A stretch of DNA of 64,000 nucleotides from Colwellia psychrerythraea 34H (GCF_000012325.1 NC_003910.7:3410001-3474000), one strand, 5' to 3'; positions 36,068-45,783 are shown, counted from the first letter of the stretch. Numbers and translations: made by a program. Notes: generated by a model from the letters alone, not told the origin.

Positions 36068-36676
36068 ATGCCCATGAATATTGCTAATATAAAAAAACGT
36101 ATCGTACTTACTGGCGGTCCTGGTGGCGGTAAAACAACAGCTCTCGACTTAATTCGTCGTGAATTTTTAGGGAAAATAGCAACCGTACCTGAAGCGGCAA
36201 CAATGATATTCAGTGGTGGTATTGAACGCTCAACTAATGACCAGATACTAAAAACACAACAAATTGCAATTTTTAATTTACAAAAGCATTTAGAAGATAT
36301 TCAACGTACTACTTTTCAAAACAGTATTATTTTATGCGACCGTGGCTCATTAGATGGATTAGCATACTGGCCAGAAAATGATGAAAATTTTTTCACCTCT
36401 ATGAATACCAGTATTGAAGAAGAGCTTTTACGCTACGATGCAGTCATTTTCTTCGAAAGCGCAGCTAAATCAGGTGAAAGCATTAAAAGTAACAACCCTA
36501 TTCGCAATGAGTCAGAAAAGGCCGCTATTGAGCTTGATAATAAATTAAAAACTATTTGGTCAAAGCATCCTAACTTTAACTTGATTCATAGTTCGGAATC
36601 GTTCATTAATAAAGTAATGTTTGGCATCAAGACTATTGAACAAGTTATGGATGATTATCAAAAAAGTGCACCATAA
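36068..36676 (+). CDS. P-loop ATPase of the AAA_28 (NadR-like kinase) type
   Basis: This 202-residue protein has Walker A LTGGPGGGKTTALDLI (about 14-29), VPEAATMIFSGGIER, and Walker B-like IILCDRGSLDGLAYWP. These features mark the AAA_28 family, related to NadR and thymidylate-kinase folds; substrates are not known. It is soluble and monocistronic. A palindrome with a T run follows the stop. Confidence 0.8.
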   Translation: MPMNIANIKKRIVLTGGPGGGKTTALDLIRREFLGKIATVPEAATMIFSGGIERSTNDQILKTQQIAIFNLQKHLEDIQRTTFQNSIILCDRGSLDGLAYWPENDENFFTSMNTSIEEELLRYDAVIFFESAAKSGESIKSNNPIRNESEKAAIELDNKLKTIWSKHPNFNLIHSSESFINKVMFGIKTIEQVMDDYQKSAP

Positions 36677-36684
36677 CCAAGCGG

Positions 36685-36709
36685 AATGCTAATCGATTAG
36701 CATTTTTTC
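36685..36709 (+). terminator. Intrinsic terminator after the AAA_28 gene
   Basis: ATGCTAATCGATTAGCAT is a perfect palindrome followed by six T, about 10 bases past the stop. Confidence 0.7.
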
Positions 36710-36862
36710 TGCTCTGGAAATTCGTTATTTGAAGGCCAAGCGCTTAAAACCGCTTTTACTAAAGTCGCAAGTGGAATAGCAAAAAACACTCCCCAAAATC
36801 CCCATATACCACCAAATAAAATTACTGCGACAATAATAGTGACCAGATGCAAATTTATAATA
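36697..36862 (-). pseudogene. C-terminal fragment of an AI-2E family (PerM-like) transporter
   Basis: Translated on the minus strand, this segment reads [20 protein letters not shown] then [22 protein letters not shown] and ends at a stop (TAA at 36699-36697). That is the last membrane helices of the AI-2E/PerM transporter family. The other roughly 300 residues are missing and the frame upstream is broken, so it is a truncated remnant. Confidence 0.75.
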
Positions 36863-37060
36863 ATTATTTTTATCACAGTATTTACTTGGGAAGTTATTCC
36901 TTAAATGGCTTTTGTAAGAAAGCATTACTTCTAATAAGAGCATGCAGGCTTGGACTTCCATAACTTATATTTAACTGAACATTTCAAATTAGATAAATAA
37001 AAGCAATTAATGTCCGTTCAAAGCTAAAATGAGCATTTCTAGATGAACTCACAGCTTAAA

Positions 37061-37206
37061 CCTGCCTCACAAGTGGGCAGAAATTTTGGTTAAAATGATT
37101 GTGGGTGCACAAAAGCTTAATGTCAGCTTGTGGCTAGTTGATCTTGCCCCATAAAAATGATCACTAGCTTAATGTTAACAAAGATAGGAAAGCGGACATT
37201 AACATC
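37061..37206 (+). repeat. Degenerate intergenic repeat, copy A
   Basis: Contains GCCTCACAAGTGGGCA, GGCTAGTTGA, AATGTTAACAAAGATAGGAA and GCGGACATTAAC. The same blocks in the same order occur at 38877-39020, so the MBL-fold gene lies between two copies. Confidence 0.65.
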
Positions 37207-37741
37207 AATAACTAGCGAATTTAAACGCTGTGAGATGTTATTTTATAGTTAAGTGTGTGAACTTTTTTAGTTCGTGGATCGTATAAACTCTATGTGCCAA
37301 GAAGGAATAAATATTTTGAATATTTATCTAGGTCAACTGAACCAACAAAGCTCGTTCACTGTTGAATTGCCACTGTGCTCTTTTCGGACTCTCTGAATAC
37401 ATTTGTGGCGATATATTTTCTAATAAATTATTCGAACCATATTACTGAGAAGTCTCCATAATAAGCTGTTATGTTTTTGAAGATGCTTGTAGTTCTAAAA
37501 TTTGTATTTTAAATTTTTCAGCTTCAGCTGTGATCATTGCGTATGATTTTATATCGCCTTTACGCTAGGCATACATAGCTTCTTCAAGTTTACTTTCATA
37601 AAGTTTGTCCAATTTTTTAATTGGGTCTTCCTTAAATATTGAAAACATATTCATCAACCTTTAATTTAATATCTAAGTTTATACGTTACGTAATATGTTT
37701 TTGGTTTTAAATAAATACTAAGAAAAAAATGAGCAAGCTAA
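37207..37741. other. Gene-poor stretch before the MBL-fold gene
   Basis: Apart from the DUF6435-like pseudogene (37469-37654), about 260 bases at 37207-37468 show only a palindromic AAATATTTTGAATATTTA around 37308 and nothing recognisable as a gene. Confidence 0.4.
37469..37654 (-). pseudogene. DUF6435-like small gene with in-frame amber stop
   Basis: On the minus strand the frame reads MNMFSIFKEDPIKKLDKLYE, then SKLEEAMYA, a TAG stop at codon 30 (37567-37565), then RKGDIKSYAMITAEAEKFKI and a few more residues to the proper stop. It resembles DUF6435 proteins, which usually have AQRKGDI at this point, so CAG (Gln) has become TAG. Single-base inactivation points to recent loss. Family from memory. 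Confidence 0.7.
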
Positions 37742-38749
37742 ATGAAAAAACTCTCAGCGTTAATATTTACCGTTTTACTATCCTCCTGTGTATCTCAACC
37801 TTATACAAAGACTAATGCCCCTTTTGACGGTGTTAAATTTGATAACATTGAGCCTTTTGACGATAAAAGTATATTTGACCTACTCAGTTGGAAAATTAAG
37901 GCTATAAGTGAGTCTACTCCTTGGCCAGATGAAATTGACTCCAAGCAGTTTAAACCCTCTAGCCAAAGATCGGTAAAGCCATTAATTACTGTAATCAGCC
38001 ATGCATCAGTTCTTATTCAGATTGATAATTTAAACATACTAACAGATCCTCATTATTCACTCAGAGCTTCACCTGTTCAATTTGCTGGACCCAAAAGAGT
38101 CGTTAAACCTGGTATTGCCTTTGATGATCTGCCTTCAATAGATATCGTTCTTATATCTCATAATCATTATGACCATCTAGATCTTGATACGCTCAAGCGA
38201 TTAAACGATAGAGATGCTCCCAAATTCGTTGCAGGATTGAAAACAAAGTCATTTCTGGAAGAAAATGGAATTGAAGCCGCTGTCGATCTGGATTGGTGGC
38301 AAAATATAACAGCTAATAATACTAAGATTACTTTTGTTCCTTCCCAGCATTGGTCAGCCAGAGGTCTATTCGATAAAAGGGAAATGCTTTGGGGTGGGTT
38401 CTATATTGAAAATAATTATAAGATCTACTTTGCAGGAGACACTGGATACGGGAAATTCTTTAAAAAAATTAAAGAGAAACTTGGTGCACCGGATCTTTCT
38501 TTGATTCCAATTGGAGCGTATGAACCTAGATGGTTCATGAAAGATGCCCACCTTAACCCAAAGGAGTCTCTACAAGCATTTAGAGACCTAGAAAGTAAGA
38601 AGATGATCGGTATTCACTTTGGGACTTTTAAGTTAACTGATGAGGGATATAATGATCCAATTGAGACTCTTAATGAAGAAATTAAGAAATTAAACATGGA
38701 TCCTCTAAAAGTAATTATTCCTACTTTTGGAAAGCCTCATTCAATTTAG
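37742..38749 (+). CDS. MBL-fold metallo-hydrolase lipoprotein (NAPE-PLD/UlaG-like)
   Basis: This 335-residue protein has a lipoprotein signal, MKKLSALIFTVLLSSCVSQP with Cys16. The metallo-beta-lactamase fold follows: SHASVLIQIDNLNILTDPHYS, the metal motif SHNHYDHLD (HxHxDH), PSQHWSARG, FAGDTGYGKFF and IGIHFGTFKL. The arrangement matches NAPE-hydrolysing phospholipase D-like lipoproteins that cleave phosphodiesters. It is anchored in the periplasm. It lies between two degenerate intergenic repeats. Confidence 0.88.
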   Translation: MKKLSALIFTVLLSSCVSQPYTKTNAPFDGVKFDNIEPFDDKSIFDLLSWKIKAISESTPWPDEIDSKQFKPSSQRSVKPLITVISHASVLIQIDNLNILTDPHYSLRASPVQFAGPKRVVKPGIAFDDLPSIDIVLISHNHYDHLDLDTLKRLNDRDAPKFVAGLKTKSFLEENGIEAAVDLDWWQNITANNTKITFVPSQHWSARGLFDKREMLWGGFYIENNYKIYFAGDTGYGKFFKKIKEKLGAPDLSLIPIGAYEPRWFMKDAHLNPKESLQAFRDLESKKMIGIHFGTFKLTDEGYNDPIETLNEEIKKLNMDPLKVIIPTFGKPHSI

Positions 38750-39152
38750 GTTATATTATAGTCAGTTCACTATTGATATCACTTATATATTTTGAGGCTA
38801 AAAAACATAACAATAGACTATGGCTGCAATAGTTAGTGTTGATGGATGAAAGCCCACCGTCTGCAATGAGATTAAACCCGCCCCACAAGTGAGCAAAAAA
38901 TCTTGGCTAATATTGCCCTAAATATGCTCCTGAATTTGCAAAGATTTAATGTCCGCAATTGGCTAGTTGAAGAAGTCACTGGCTAAATGTTAACTAAGAT
39001 ACGATGGCTGACATTGAACTTAGCTAGACGTTTTTTATTTTCTTTGACTGCAACATTGATTGGCACTTGAGCTTTCAACCAAAGGGTATAGCTAAGACTA
39101 CACCCCATTGATTCCAAACGGATGTCCTAAAATAATTATATTTGGTAGTTAT
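38750..39152. other. Intergenic region with degenerate repeat copy B
   Basis: About 400 bases between converging genes, with no gene. Copy B of the dispersed repeat occupies 38877-39020. Confidence 0.5.
38877..39020 (+). repeat. Degenerate intergenic repeat, copy B
   Basis: Matches copy A (37061-37206) in ordered blocks: GCCCCACAAGTGAGCA, GGCTAGTTGA, AATGTTAACTAAGATACGA and GACATTGAAC. Confidence 0.65.
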
Positions 39153-40148
39153 TTATTGACCGCTCAATCTTTTGCCAAAAGATATAGCATAAGCTTGTGA
39201 TCGTATTTTTAAAACTGGATCTGCGCTTGGCATAAAACCAGCGGACATAATATTAGGATCAAAGTTAGTATTTTTGCATGCATCCCCACCACTAGTTTTA
39301 ACCGTCACTGTTCCAAGAGCTACTTGAGGACGTTCACTAGGCCACTGTTGTGATGGGTCAATATCGCTATCTTCAGCTTCACCTAAGCTTGCCATAATTG
39401 TAAAACGAACAGTTTCGTTTTTAAGTTGTTGAGCAAAAGTATCAGCTAAAAACTCGGTTGGCTTATTAGCCGCCTCTGCTTTTTCCATTGTCTTTACACC
39501 TAAGCTCGGCTTAATGTTCCAGCGAAATTTAGTTTTATGCCCATTTGATTGTTCAAAGTAAAACGTGTGGATGCCAAAAAACTCTGTATTGGCATAAGAT
39601 GCAGGTGTTTTAGCTGTTTGATTCCACATGGCATTAGCTTGCACGCTCGGGTGCTTCTGAATGAATGCTATTGTTTTGGCAGAGTCCGACTTTCCATTTT
39701 CATCAGGAAGTAATGTTGATAAAAAGCCATGAAAAGTTTCTGGATCCTTACCTGCAAAGACTGGGAAGTTGTTGCCCGTGAAAGTATGTAAAGAGCCATT
39801 AGGTAGTTCAATTTGCATACCCATACCGCGAGTGCCGGGTGCTTTTTCATCACTAGTTGGGTTAGAACCACCTAATGAAAAGCGCATAGATACGGGCAGT
39901 TCACCGTTGGACAACAGTGCTGAACCTTGGAAGTGCTTATTGGGCGCTGGTAAAAAAGTGCCTGAGGCACACAAACCTTTAGCATGTGCCTTTCTATAGC
40001 CTGGATGTTTTCCACCTAGCTTTACAAATATTTCAACGAAATCATTTGCTTGAATTTTATTTTCATTAGCTACGGCATTAGAAGTTGCTGTAGCACCTGC
40101 AATTAGAATAAAAGCAGTAAGGCCTGGGGTAATGAGGTTATGGATCAT
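39153..40148 (-). CDS. Catalase-family peroxidase (SrpA-like mini-catalase), exported
   Basis: This 331-residue protein, shorter than catalase, has a signal peptide (cleavage near SNAVANE). It has the minimal catalase core: catalytic His in RKAHAKGLCASGTF, MRFSLGGSNPTSDEKAPGTRGMGMQ, and the haem-ligand context RSQAYAISFGKR near the C-terminus. Such proteins act as periplasmic peroxidases. It is followed on the same strand side by DoxX and Ohr, forming an oxidative-stress group. Confidence 0.9.
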   Translation of the reverse strand: MIHNLITPGLTAFILIAGATATSNAVANENKIQANDFVEIFVKLGGKHPGYRKAHAKGLCASGTFLPAPNKHFQGSALLSNGELPVSMRFSLGGSNPTSDEKAPGTRGMGMQIELPNGSLHTFTGNNFPVFAGKDPETFHGFLSTLLPDENGKSDSAKTIAFIQKHPSVQANAMWNQTAKTPASYANTEFFGIHTFYFEQSNGHKTKFRWNIKPSLGVKTMEKAEAANKPTEFLADTFAQQLKNETVRFTIMASLGEAEDSDIDPSQQWPSERPQVALGTVTVKTSGGDACKNTNFDPNIMSAGFMPSADPVLKIRSQAYAISFGKRLSGQ

Positions 40149-40227
40149 TTGTGTTTTCGAACCTTTTGATAAATTAATAACTATTAAGCAGCTAGATTAC
40201 TCATAAACTTTATGAAAATTAAAAACA

Positions 40228-40617
40228 TTACTTTTCTTTTTGTAAAAATGCCGGCAAGGAATGACCAGAAAGTACCAATAATCCCGCAAAAATGCCTAAG
40301 TTCTTAATGAAATTTTGCATTTCATGTGCGCCATCTAGACCCGAAAAATTCCAAAAATCATGCAACGAAATATTAATGACTAACACCAAGCCTGCTAATA
40401 ACAATGCGACGATTCCGGTAAATCGATTTGCAATTAGCATCAAAGCAGCGACTATTTGGAAAATACCCGCCAATACTAATAACACAGGGACAAATGGCAT
40501 ATTGTGTTTTTCCATTAGCTGTATATGCATATCCCAAGATACAAATTTCATGATACCGGGAACCAGAAAGTATAATGCGAGTAAAACACGTCCAAGCGTT
40601 AATAACATAGTGTTCAT
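40228..40617 (-). CDS. DoxX family membrane protein
   Basis: This 129-residue protein has four membrane helices (about 5-25, 45-65, 70-90, 105-122) and the DoxX pattern LLALYFLVPGIMKFVSW. It lies between ohr and the catalase-like gene on the same strand, with 79- and 50-base gaps, so co-transcription is likely. Family members are linked to redox or thiol stress in membranes. Confidence 0.87.
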   Translation of the reverse strand: MNTMLLTLGRVLLALYFLVPGIMKFVSWDMHIQLMEKHNMPFVPVLLVLAGIFQIVAALMLIANRFTGIVALLLAGLVLVINISLHDFWNFSGLDGAHEMQNFIKNLGIFAGLLVLSGHSLPAFLQKEK

Positions 40618-40667
40618 TTTTTCAATCCTTGTTTGTTACTGTCTAATGACTATCTAAATAAAGCGAA

Positions 40668-41090
40668 TTATAATGCAGCGCCATTGACGGTCAGTTTCAC
40701 ATCAATATTACCATTAACGGCATTTGAGTATGGGCAGACTTGATGTGCAGTTTTAACCAATGCGATTGCTTGCTCATCATCCAGTTCTAACGTTACCGCT
40801 AATGAAACGCTTAATGCAAAACCACCCGCTTCATTAGGACCAATACCCACTTCTGCAGAGACAGGTGCTGTCGCTAATTTTAATTTTTGCCCTCCCGCTA
40901 CATGTAAAATGGCATTTGAAAAACAAGCAGCGTAACCCGCTGCAAATAACTGTTCAGGGTTTGTTGCTGCGCCCGTTCCCCCCATCTCTTTTGGGTAACT
41001 TAGTGCAAGGTCGAGCATATTATCATCTGTGCTTACTTGTCCGTTACGTCCTGCAGAAGCAGTTGCTGTTGTTGTATATAGCGTTGTCAT
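40668..41090 (-). CDS. ohr: Organic hydroperoxide resistance protein Ohr
   Basis: This 140-residue OsmC/Ohr protein has the two reactive cysteines at expected spacing: Cys56 in AAGYAACFSNA and Cys119 in HQVCPYSNA. The N-terminus (LYTTTATASAGRNGQVSTDD) is typical. It reduces organic hydroperoxides in the cytoplasm using lipoylated partners. It is divergent from an OhrR-type regulator, with three ATTG-N4-CAAT motifs between them. Confidence 0.95.
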   Translation of the reverse strand: MTTLYTTTATASAGRNGQVSTDDNMLDLALSYPKEMGGTGAATNPEQLFAAGYAACFSNAILHVAGGQKLKLATAPVSAEVGIGPNEAGGFALSVSLAVTLELDDEQAIALVKTAHQVCPYSNAVNGNIDVKLTVNGAAL

Positions 41091-41136
41091 AATGATTTCC
41101 TTTTGAACATATTTAATTAGTTAGGTATTTACTATA

Positions 41137-41221
41137 ATTGCTCGCAATTAGATTGTGGGCAATTCAATTTCAGTGATTATAGCTCGATTAAAAAGCAAAA
41201 TACAAGTATATTGTGCACAAT
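41137..41221. promoter_or_regulatory. Three candidate OhrR operators (ATTG-N4-CAAT)
   Basis: ATTGCTCGCAAT at 41137-41148 (extending to a 16-bp palindrome, 41135-41150), ATTGTGGGCAAT at 41152-41163 and ATTGTGCACAAT at 41210-41221 share the ATTG-N4-CAAT core. They lie between ohr (start 41090) and ohrR (start 41244). Known OhrR sites are similar AT-rich palindromes. The two left sites would cover the ohr promoter and the right one the ohrR promoter. Confidence 0.7.
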
Positions 41222-41243
41222 CTTTTTTAGTCAGAGGTATAAT

Positions 41244-41711
41244 ATGAGTTTATCAACAACAGCTTGCGATCAAAATGGAGCAGAAACGCCTCAGTTATTA
41301 TTAAAGAATCAAGTTTGCTTTTCACTTTATAGCGCTTCAAATGCGTTAATTCGTTCTTATCGTCCGCTACTGAGCGCACTCGATCTGACTTATCCTCAAT
41401 ATTTAACCATGATGGTAATTTGGGAGAAAAGTGGTATTAACGTGAAGGATCTCGGCCATGACTTACATCTCGACTCAGGTACATTAACTCCTTTACTAAA
41501 ACGTTTAGAAGTAAAAGGCTTTATAACGCGCGAACGTAGTGATGAAGATGAGCGTGTTAGATTGGTATTTTTAACCACTCAAGGCCAACAGTTAAAAAGT
41601 CAGGCTGAATCAGTACCAGAAGCGATTTTCTGTAAAAGCCAACTTCAAATAGCTGAATTACAGCAACTCAAAGCAAGCTGTGAAAAGTTATTAGCCAACT
41701 TACAAAAATAA
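41244..41711 (+). CDS. ohrR: MarR-family peroxide sensor OhrR
   Basis: The start at 41244 (MSLSTTACDQNGAETPQLLL) is chosen for its AGAGG ribosome site; the frame extends 33 bases upstream. The product of about 155 residues has the OhrR reactive Cys25 in KNQVCFSLYSASNALIRSY, the tyrosine context LTYPQYLTMM and a winged helix (DSGTLTPLLKRLEVKGFITRERSDEDERVRLVFLT). Two more Cys lie near the C-terminus. It should repress ohr until oxidised. Confidence 0.93.
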   Translation: MSLSTTACDQNGAETPQLLLKNQVCFSLYSASNALIRSYRPLLSALDLTYPQYLTMMVIWEKSGINVKDLGHDLHLDSGTLTPLLKRLEVKGFITRERSDEDERVRLVFLTTQGQQLKSQAESVPEAIFCKSQLQIAELQQLKASCEKLLANLQK

Positions 41712-42396
41712 GAACCATGGCGCCAGGTCTTTAATTTTGAATTTTCACAAAGCGAACATTGTTTTAGAAGTCGTTTTGGGGGCGATTGCGCCTTAGACTT
41801 AATACTCTATATTTATTCAAAACTTAAATAATTCCAATGTCTGCTTTGGCGATTTGAGATCTAGCGCCATGCAAAAGTTTTAGTTGTGAATGGATGTGAA
41901 TTTTGAATGAAAAAGGAAGTTTTAGAATCTCTGCTCTGCTGTTATTAACTCAAAAGCTAACTTCCGCTTTTGCAACACTGCTGACCTAATTCACGGGTCA
42001 AAACCATCCCGTTTTATGTTCACTTTGATAAGTAAGCAGACATTACACTAGTTAATTTTAATGATTCATCTGTTAGCTAAACCGAAGTAAATGATAATAA
42101 ATCCCCACTCCCTCATATATATAGTAGTCATAATAGACTGGTTTTAGATATTAATGCCCAACTAATATGACCATAGTCGTCTAATCTTGAAATTTTCGAA
42201 TATCCACATACGTTTTTTTAAGTAAATCAGTATTAGCTTTATCAATCACTTCTATCATTTACGGATCTAGTATTTCAAAATTAACAAGCTAAACTCAATA
42301 TCACGTAATCACAAATTACATATATGCTTATCAATACGGCAATATTTTACAGTTCGTTGCAGTTATATATCTACGAATAATAAAGGGATAAATATA
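41712..42396. other. Gene-free stretch before the 1123-aa gene
   Basis: About 685 bases. It includes degenerate repeat copy D at about 41980-42050 (CTGACCTAATTCACGGGTCAAAAC, GTTTTATGTTCACTTTGATAAG, GCAGACATT). The last 120 bases are AT-rich and should hold the promoter of the next operon. A ribosome site AAGGGA precedes the ATG. Confidence 0.5.
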
Positions 42397-45300
42397 ATGC
42401 GTATGGAACGTTCAGATGTATTCAGGTTTATGGCAATCAGAGAGCCGGATAATGTGAGTGATGTAGATGCGGCTAGAATTGATGCCAGTGGGAATGGTGA
42501 AGATTCCAGTGTACTTTTACAAATGCTTAATGACGCAAACAAGCTAAATTCACCTTTACCTGTAATTGTGAAGATCGCAAATGATTATGTGAACAATAAA
42601 CTCAGTGATGATGCAACAGTCTATACTTCCAGTTTGAAAAGTCTTAATGCGGAACTCTCTGATTTAGCTGTAAAAATACATAGTAAAACGGGCAAGGGTA
42701 AGCTTTCTATTGTCAAAACAGAATTGGATAGGTTGAATATCACAGATGAAAATCTAGTAAACTGGAAGAGTCGGCTTGATGACAGTTTCAATGCTACTCT
42801 GTTATTGGGTAAGGAAAAAAAGGCAGACCTTAGGAGTATTGAACGTGCAATTCGTAGCCTACATGTAATTTCTCAGGTAAAAAATGAGGCTATCTCTGAC
42901 GATAAGTCGATTGATGAAGCTTTAGCGAAAACAATCACTGTATCAAAGCTTATCGTTTCGAAAAGATCATCAGAAAGATTACCAAAGGTCGACGACGAAA
43001 ATACGGAACAAATTAAAGAAAATAAGGAACGAGTAAAAAAGGCAGTTGAAGAATACGATGGCAATAACAGTGCGATTAAAGAACTAACTCTAGCCTATGA
43101 TAAAGACTGGGAAAGGCGCCGCATGTTACAACTTGAGAAAGCTCCTCCTGAGTCTAAAGCGCAGGAAATCCCTGCTGTTTATAGCGGAATTATTCAAAGA
43201 GCTGGTCGATGGCTTGGGTTATTACCCGTATCAAACAAAGTCAGCATTCCTGCCAGAAAGCCACAAAAAAACAGAATCGATTTTCAATCAATTCTCGCAC
43301 AAGGTATATCCAAAAATATTAGTCAACAAACAAAAGAACGTCTAGAGGCGATTGGTAGTAATTCAGATAAAATAGAGGCCTCTTTTGCAATTACTCGACT
43401 AGAAGAACGAAATCTTAACATTGCCAACAACCTCCATGCCGTGCCCACAAATACTGTTATGTCGAGGTTTGGCGAATACAATGTTAATGTTGGCAGCCAA
43501 GCCGATGAAGCATACTATGATCCAGATGCTCCCCCCATTAAATTTCCATCAGGAGATTGTCCTTTGTCGTCCAAAGACGATCCCATTAAGCAAGCCGATT
43601 ATCCTCTTAAACTTTGTCGATTCAATTCTTTGGGTGTTGGAGAGTTACAAGTCGTCAAGCAAAAATTGATAGGCTACGAAATTGGTGAGATAGCACATAT
43701 AGAAAATGTTATGGCCAGTGAAAAGCGTTCACGCAACCATCGAACGTTACACAAAACGGAAGAGTTTACTTCATTTGAACTGGACAGGGAAGAAGAGACA
43801 GAACGAGATCTGGAAACGACTACTCGATTTGAGCTTCAAAAAGAAATTAATAAAGAGATGCAGGAGAGTACTCAAAAAGAAGCAGGACTTACAGTCAGTG
43901 GAACTTACGGTATCTCTGTAGAATTTAGTGCAAACGCAGGCATTGCGACGGACAACTCTAGCTCTAAAACAGAGAGCCTTTCGACCAGTTATAGCAAAGA
44001 AGTGGTCGACAGAAGTGTTCATCGCATACAGGAAAAAATCAAAGAAAAGCGTACTATGCTTACCATTGATGAAGTTGAAGTTATTAATGAACATTCCTTT
44101 AAAAACCAGGAAGCTGACGCTGAACATATTAATGGAATCTATAGCTGGGTAAACAAAAAATATGAAGCCCAGGTATTTAATTACGGCAAACGGGAGCTTA
44201 TCGAAGTAATAATTCCAGAGCCTGCTGCTTTCATAAGGTATCTAGCAACACGTCGTCCAAAAGAAGGTAGTACTATTTCCAAGCCTTTGAAACCGGGATA
44301 CTGCATCAGAGGCAAGTATATCCCGCTATCACCAGGTACTCTGACCGTGGAAAATTATCTAGACTGGGTGAAGGCTTATAATATTCAAGATATTGAACCA
44401 CCACCAGCCAAATTTGTAACAGTATCTACTGCGTATGATAAAGACGTTTTTAAGATTGCGGTGGAACAGCCCTTTGAGCAACAGGGTTTTTTTGCGGGAT
44501 TTGCAGATATGACGCTCAAGATCCCGCCCGGATATCAAGCCAAAAAAGCTTGGCTAAATTTGAATACGAGTGATGCGTATGTTTATGGCGAGATTGCTAT
44601 AGGTAGAAGAAGTATCTTTGTACAAAAGAGCCAGTTAAATATTGATGTCGGGGGAAATCAGCCCATAGTAGATGGAGAGTTAGTACCTGCCCCTTCGCTG
44701 GCGGATATACAGAATATAGCACTCATATTAGATAATGAAGAAATGATACTACCTGTTGCCATGTCATTGAGGTATTTGGGCTTGTTCACGGCCACTTTGG
44801 AAGTGGAATGTAAAAGAACCTATACCACGATGACAGCGTGGCAAATATCAACGTTCAACGCTATTATGAACAGATACGAAATGCTCAAGGAAGAATACGA
44901 AGAAGCCATATCCGGCGAAGAAAATTTTGGCAGTGTAGATATTCAAGGTAAAAACCCGTTAGAAAATCAAAAAATCATCCTTAATGAATTAAAACGCCAA
45001 GTTATTACCCAAATGACAGGGCAGACCTTTGCTGAATTTGACGCCATGCAAGAGAATGTAGGTGAATATGGATACCCACAACAAAATGTTGATGAGGCAT
45101 GGAGCGAGGGACAAGAAATAAGATTTGTAGAGCAGGCCTTCGAGTGGGAGAATTTACAATATCTCTTTTACCCTTATTATTGGGGGAAAAAGAAGGATTG
45201 GCCTACCACAAGCAGAATAGAAGACACTGATCCTATTTTTCAAGCTTTCCTACAAGCAGGCTCATGTCGTCTCAATATTGCCGTTCGACCAGGATTTGTA

Positions 45301-45768
45301 AATGCTGTAAACACATACCTCTCCACTGGTAAACTCCCGTGGGATGGAAATGAGGGTGCTACAATTATCTCGTGTCTTGATATAGATAACGAAGAAGAGT
45401 CAGTAGATCCCTTCCTTTCAATCACCGAAGAAATGAAAGCGCAACAAGGTGCTGTTTATTTTAAATCTAAGGGAACACTTTCCTATGTAACAGGAGATCC
45501 CCAAGCGCAGGTTACCGGTGAAAACACCTTATTTGATGACGATGATGTTAATCGAGAAATCAATATCGATGGCAAAACGTATATGATTAAATCGGTGAAT
45601 AAGGAACAGCAAACAATTATGCTGGATGACGATATTGGACCGACTTTGCAAGGAGTAACCCAATTTTCAATAGGTGCTAAGGCGATAGGAGTGCCGTGGA
45701 TAGTAATTATTCCTACTTCGTTAGTGGTATTGGGGGATGGGAGTGATTTACCCGAAATTAATGCGTAA
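42397..45768 (+). CDS. Large uncharacterised protein, 1123 aa
   Basis: No named family is recognised. There is no signal peptide and no membrane helix. The N-terminal 300 residues are charged and helical. Residues about 414-440 read VGELQVVKQKLIGYEIGEIA then HIENVM. About 455-500 is a Glu/Arg-rich coiled segment, followed by a Ser/Thr-rich TVSGTYGISVEFSANAG stretch. Residues 579-615 hold YEAQVFNYGKRELIEVIIPEPAAF, and about 917-936 WENLQYLFYPYYWGKKKDWP. Similar strings occur, from memory, in other large unnamed bacterial proteins. The 338-aa gene follows 15 bases later in the same operon. A secreted-complex or toxin-related role is possible but unproven. Confidence 0.75.
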   Translation: MRMERSDVFRFMAIREPDNVSDVDAARIDASGNGEDSSVLLQMLNDANKLNSPLPVIVKIANDYVNNKLSDDATVYTSSLKSLNAELSDLAVKIHSKTGKGKLSIVKTELDRLNITDENLVNWKSRLDDSFNATLLLGKEKKADLRSIERAIRSLHVISQVKNEAISDDKSIDEALAKTITVSKLIVSKRSSERLPKVDDENTEQIKENKERVKKAVEEYDGNNSAIKELTLAYDKDWERRRMLQLEKAPPESKAQEIPAVYSGIIQRAGRWLGLLPVSNKVSIPARKPQKNRIDFQSILAQGISKNISQQTKERLEAIGSNSDKIEASFAITRLEERNLNIANNLHAVPTNTVMSRFGEYNVNVGSQADEAYYDPDAPPIKFPSGDCPLSSKDDPIKQADYPLKLCRFNSLGVGELQVVKQKLIGYEIGEIAHIENVMASEKRSRNHRTLHKTEEFTSFELDREEETERDLETTTRFELQKEINKEMQESTQKEAGLTVSGTYGISVEFSANAGIATDNSSSKTESLSTSYSKEVVDRSVHRIQEKIKEKRTMLTIDEVEVINEHSFKNQEADAEHINGIYSWVNKKYEAQVFNYGKRELIEVIIPEPAAFIRYLATRRPKEGSTISKPLKPGYCIRGKYIPLSPGTLTVENYLDWVKAYNIQDIEPPPAKFVTVSTAYDKDVFKIAVEQPFEQQGFFAGFADMTLKIPPGYQAKKAWLNLNTSDAYVYGEIAIGRRSIFVQKSQLNIDVGGNQPIVDGELVPAPSLADIQNIALILDNEEMILPVAMSLRYLGLFTATLEVECKRTYTTMTAWQISTFNAIMNRYEMLKEEYEEAISGEENFGSVDIQGKNPLENQKIILNELKRQVITQMTGQTFAEFDAMQENVGEYGYPQQNVDEAWSEGQEIRFVEQAFEWENLQYLFYPYYWGKKKDWPTTSRIEDTDPIFQAFLQAGSCRLNIAVRPGFVNAVNTYLSTGKLPWDGNEGATIISCLDIDNEEESVDPFLSITEEMKAQQGAVYFKSKGTLSYVTGDPQAQVTGENTLFDDDDVNREINIDGKTYMIKSVNKEQQTIMLDDDIGPTLQGVTQFSIGAKAIGVPWIVIIPTSLVVLGDGSDLPEINA

Positions 45769-45783
45769 AGCTGTGATTGAAGT

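Noticed and set aside
36725..36961. 78-residue reading frame on the minus strand
   Set aside because: It reads the AI-2E transporter remnant in the wrong frame. The correct frame gives the recognisable C-terminal helices at 36697-36862.
37061..39020. Degenerate repeats around the MBL-fold gene considered as integron attC sites with a gene cassette
   Set aside because: No paired attC-type core sites (GTTRRRY/RYYYAAC in hairpin arrangement) could be recognised and no integrase gene is in the window.
43771..44127. 118-residue minus-strand frame and other frames inside the 1123-aa gene
   Set aside because: They lie fully within a continuous long frame and have no ribosome sites of their own.
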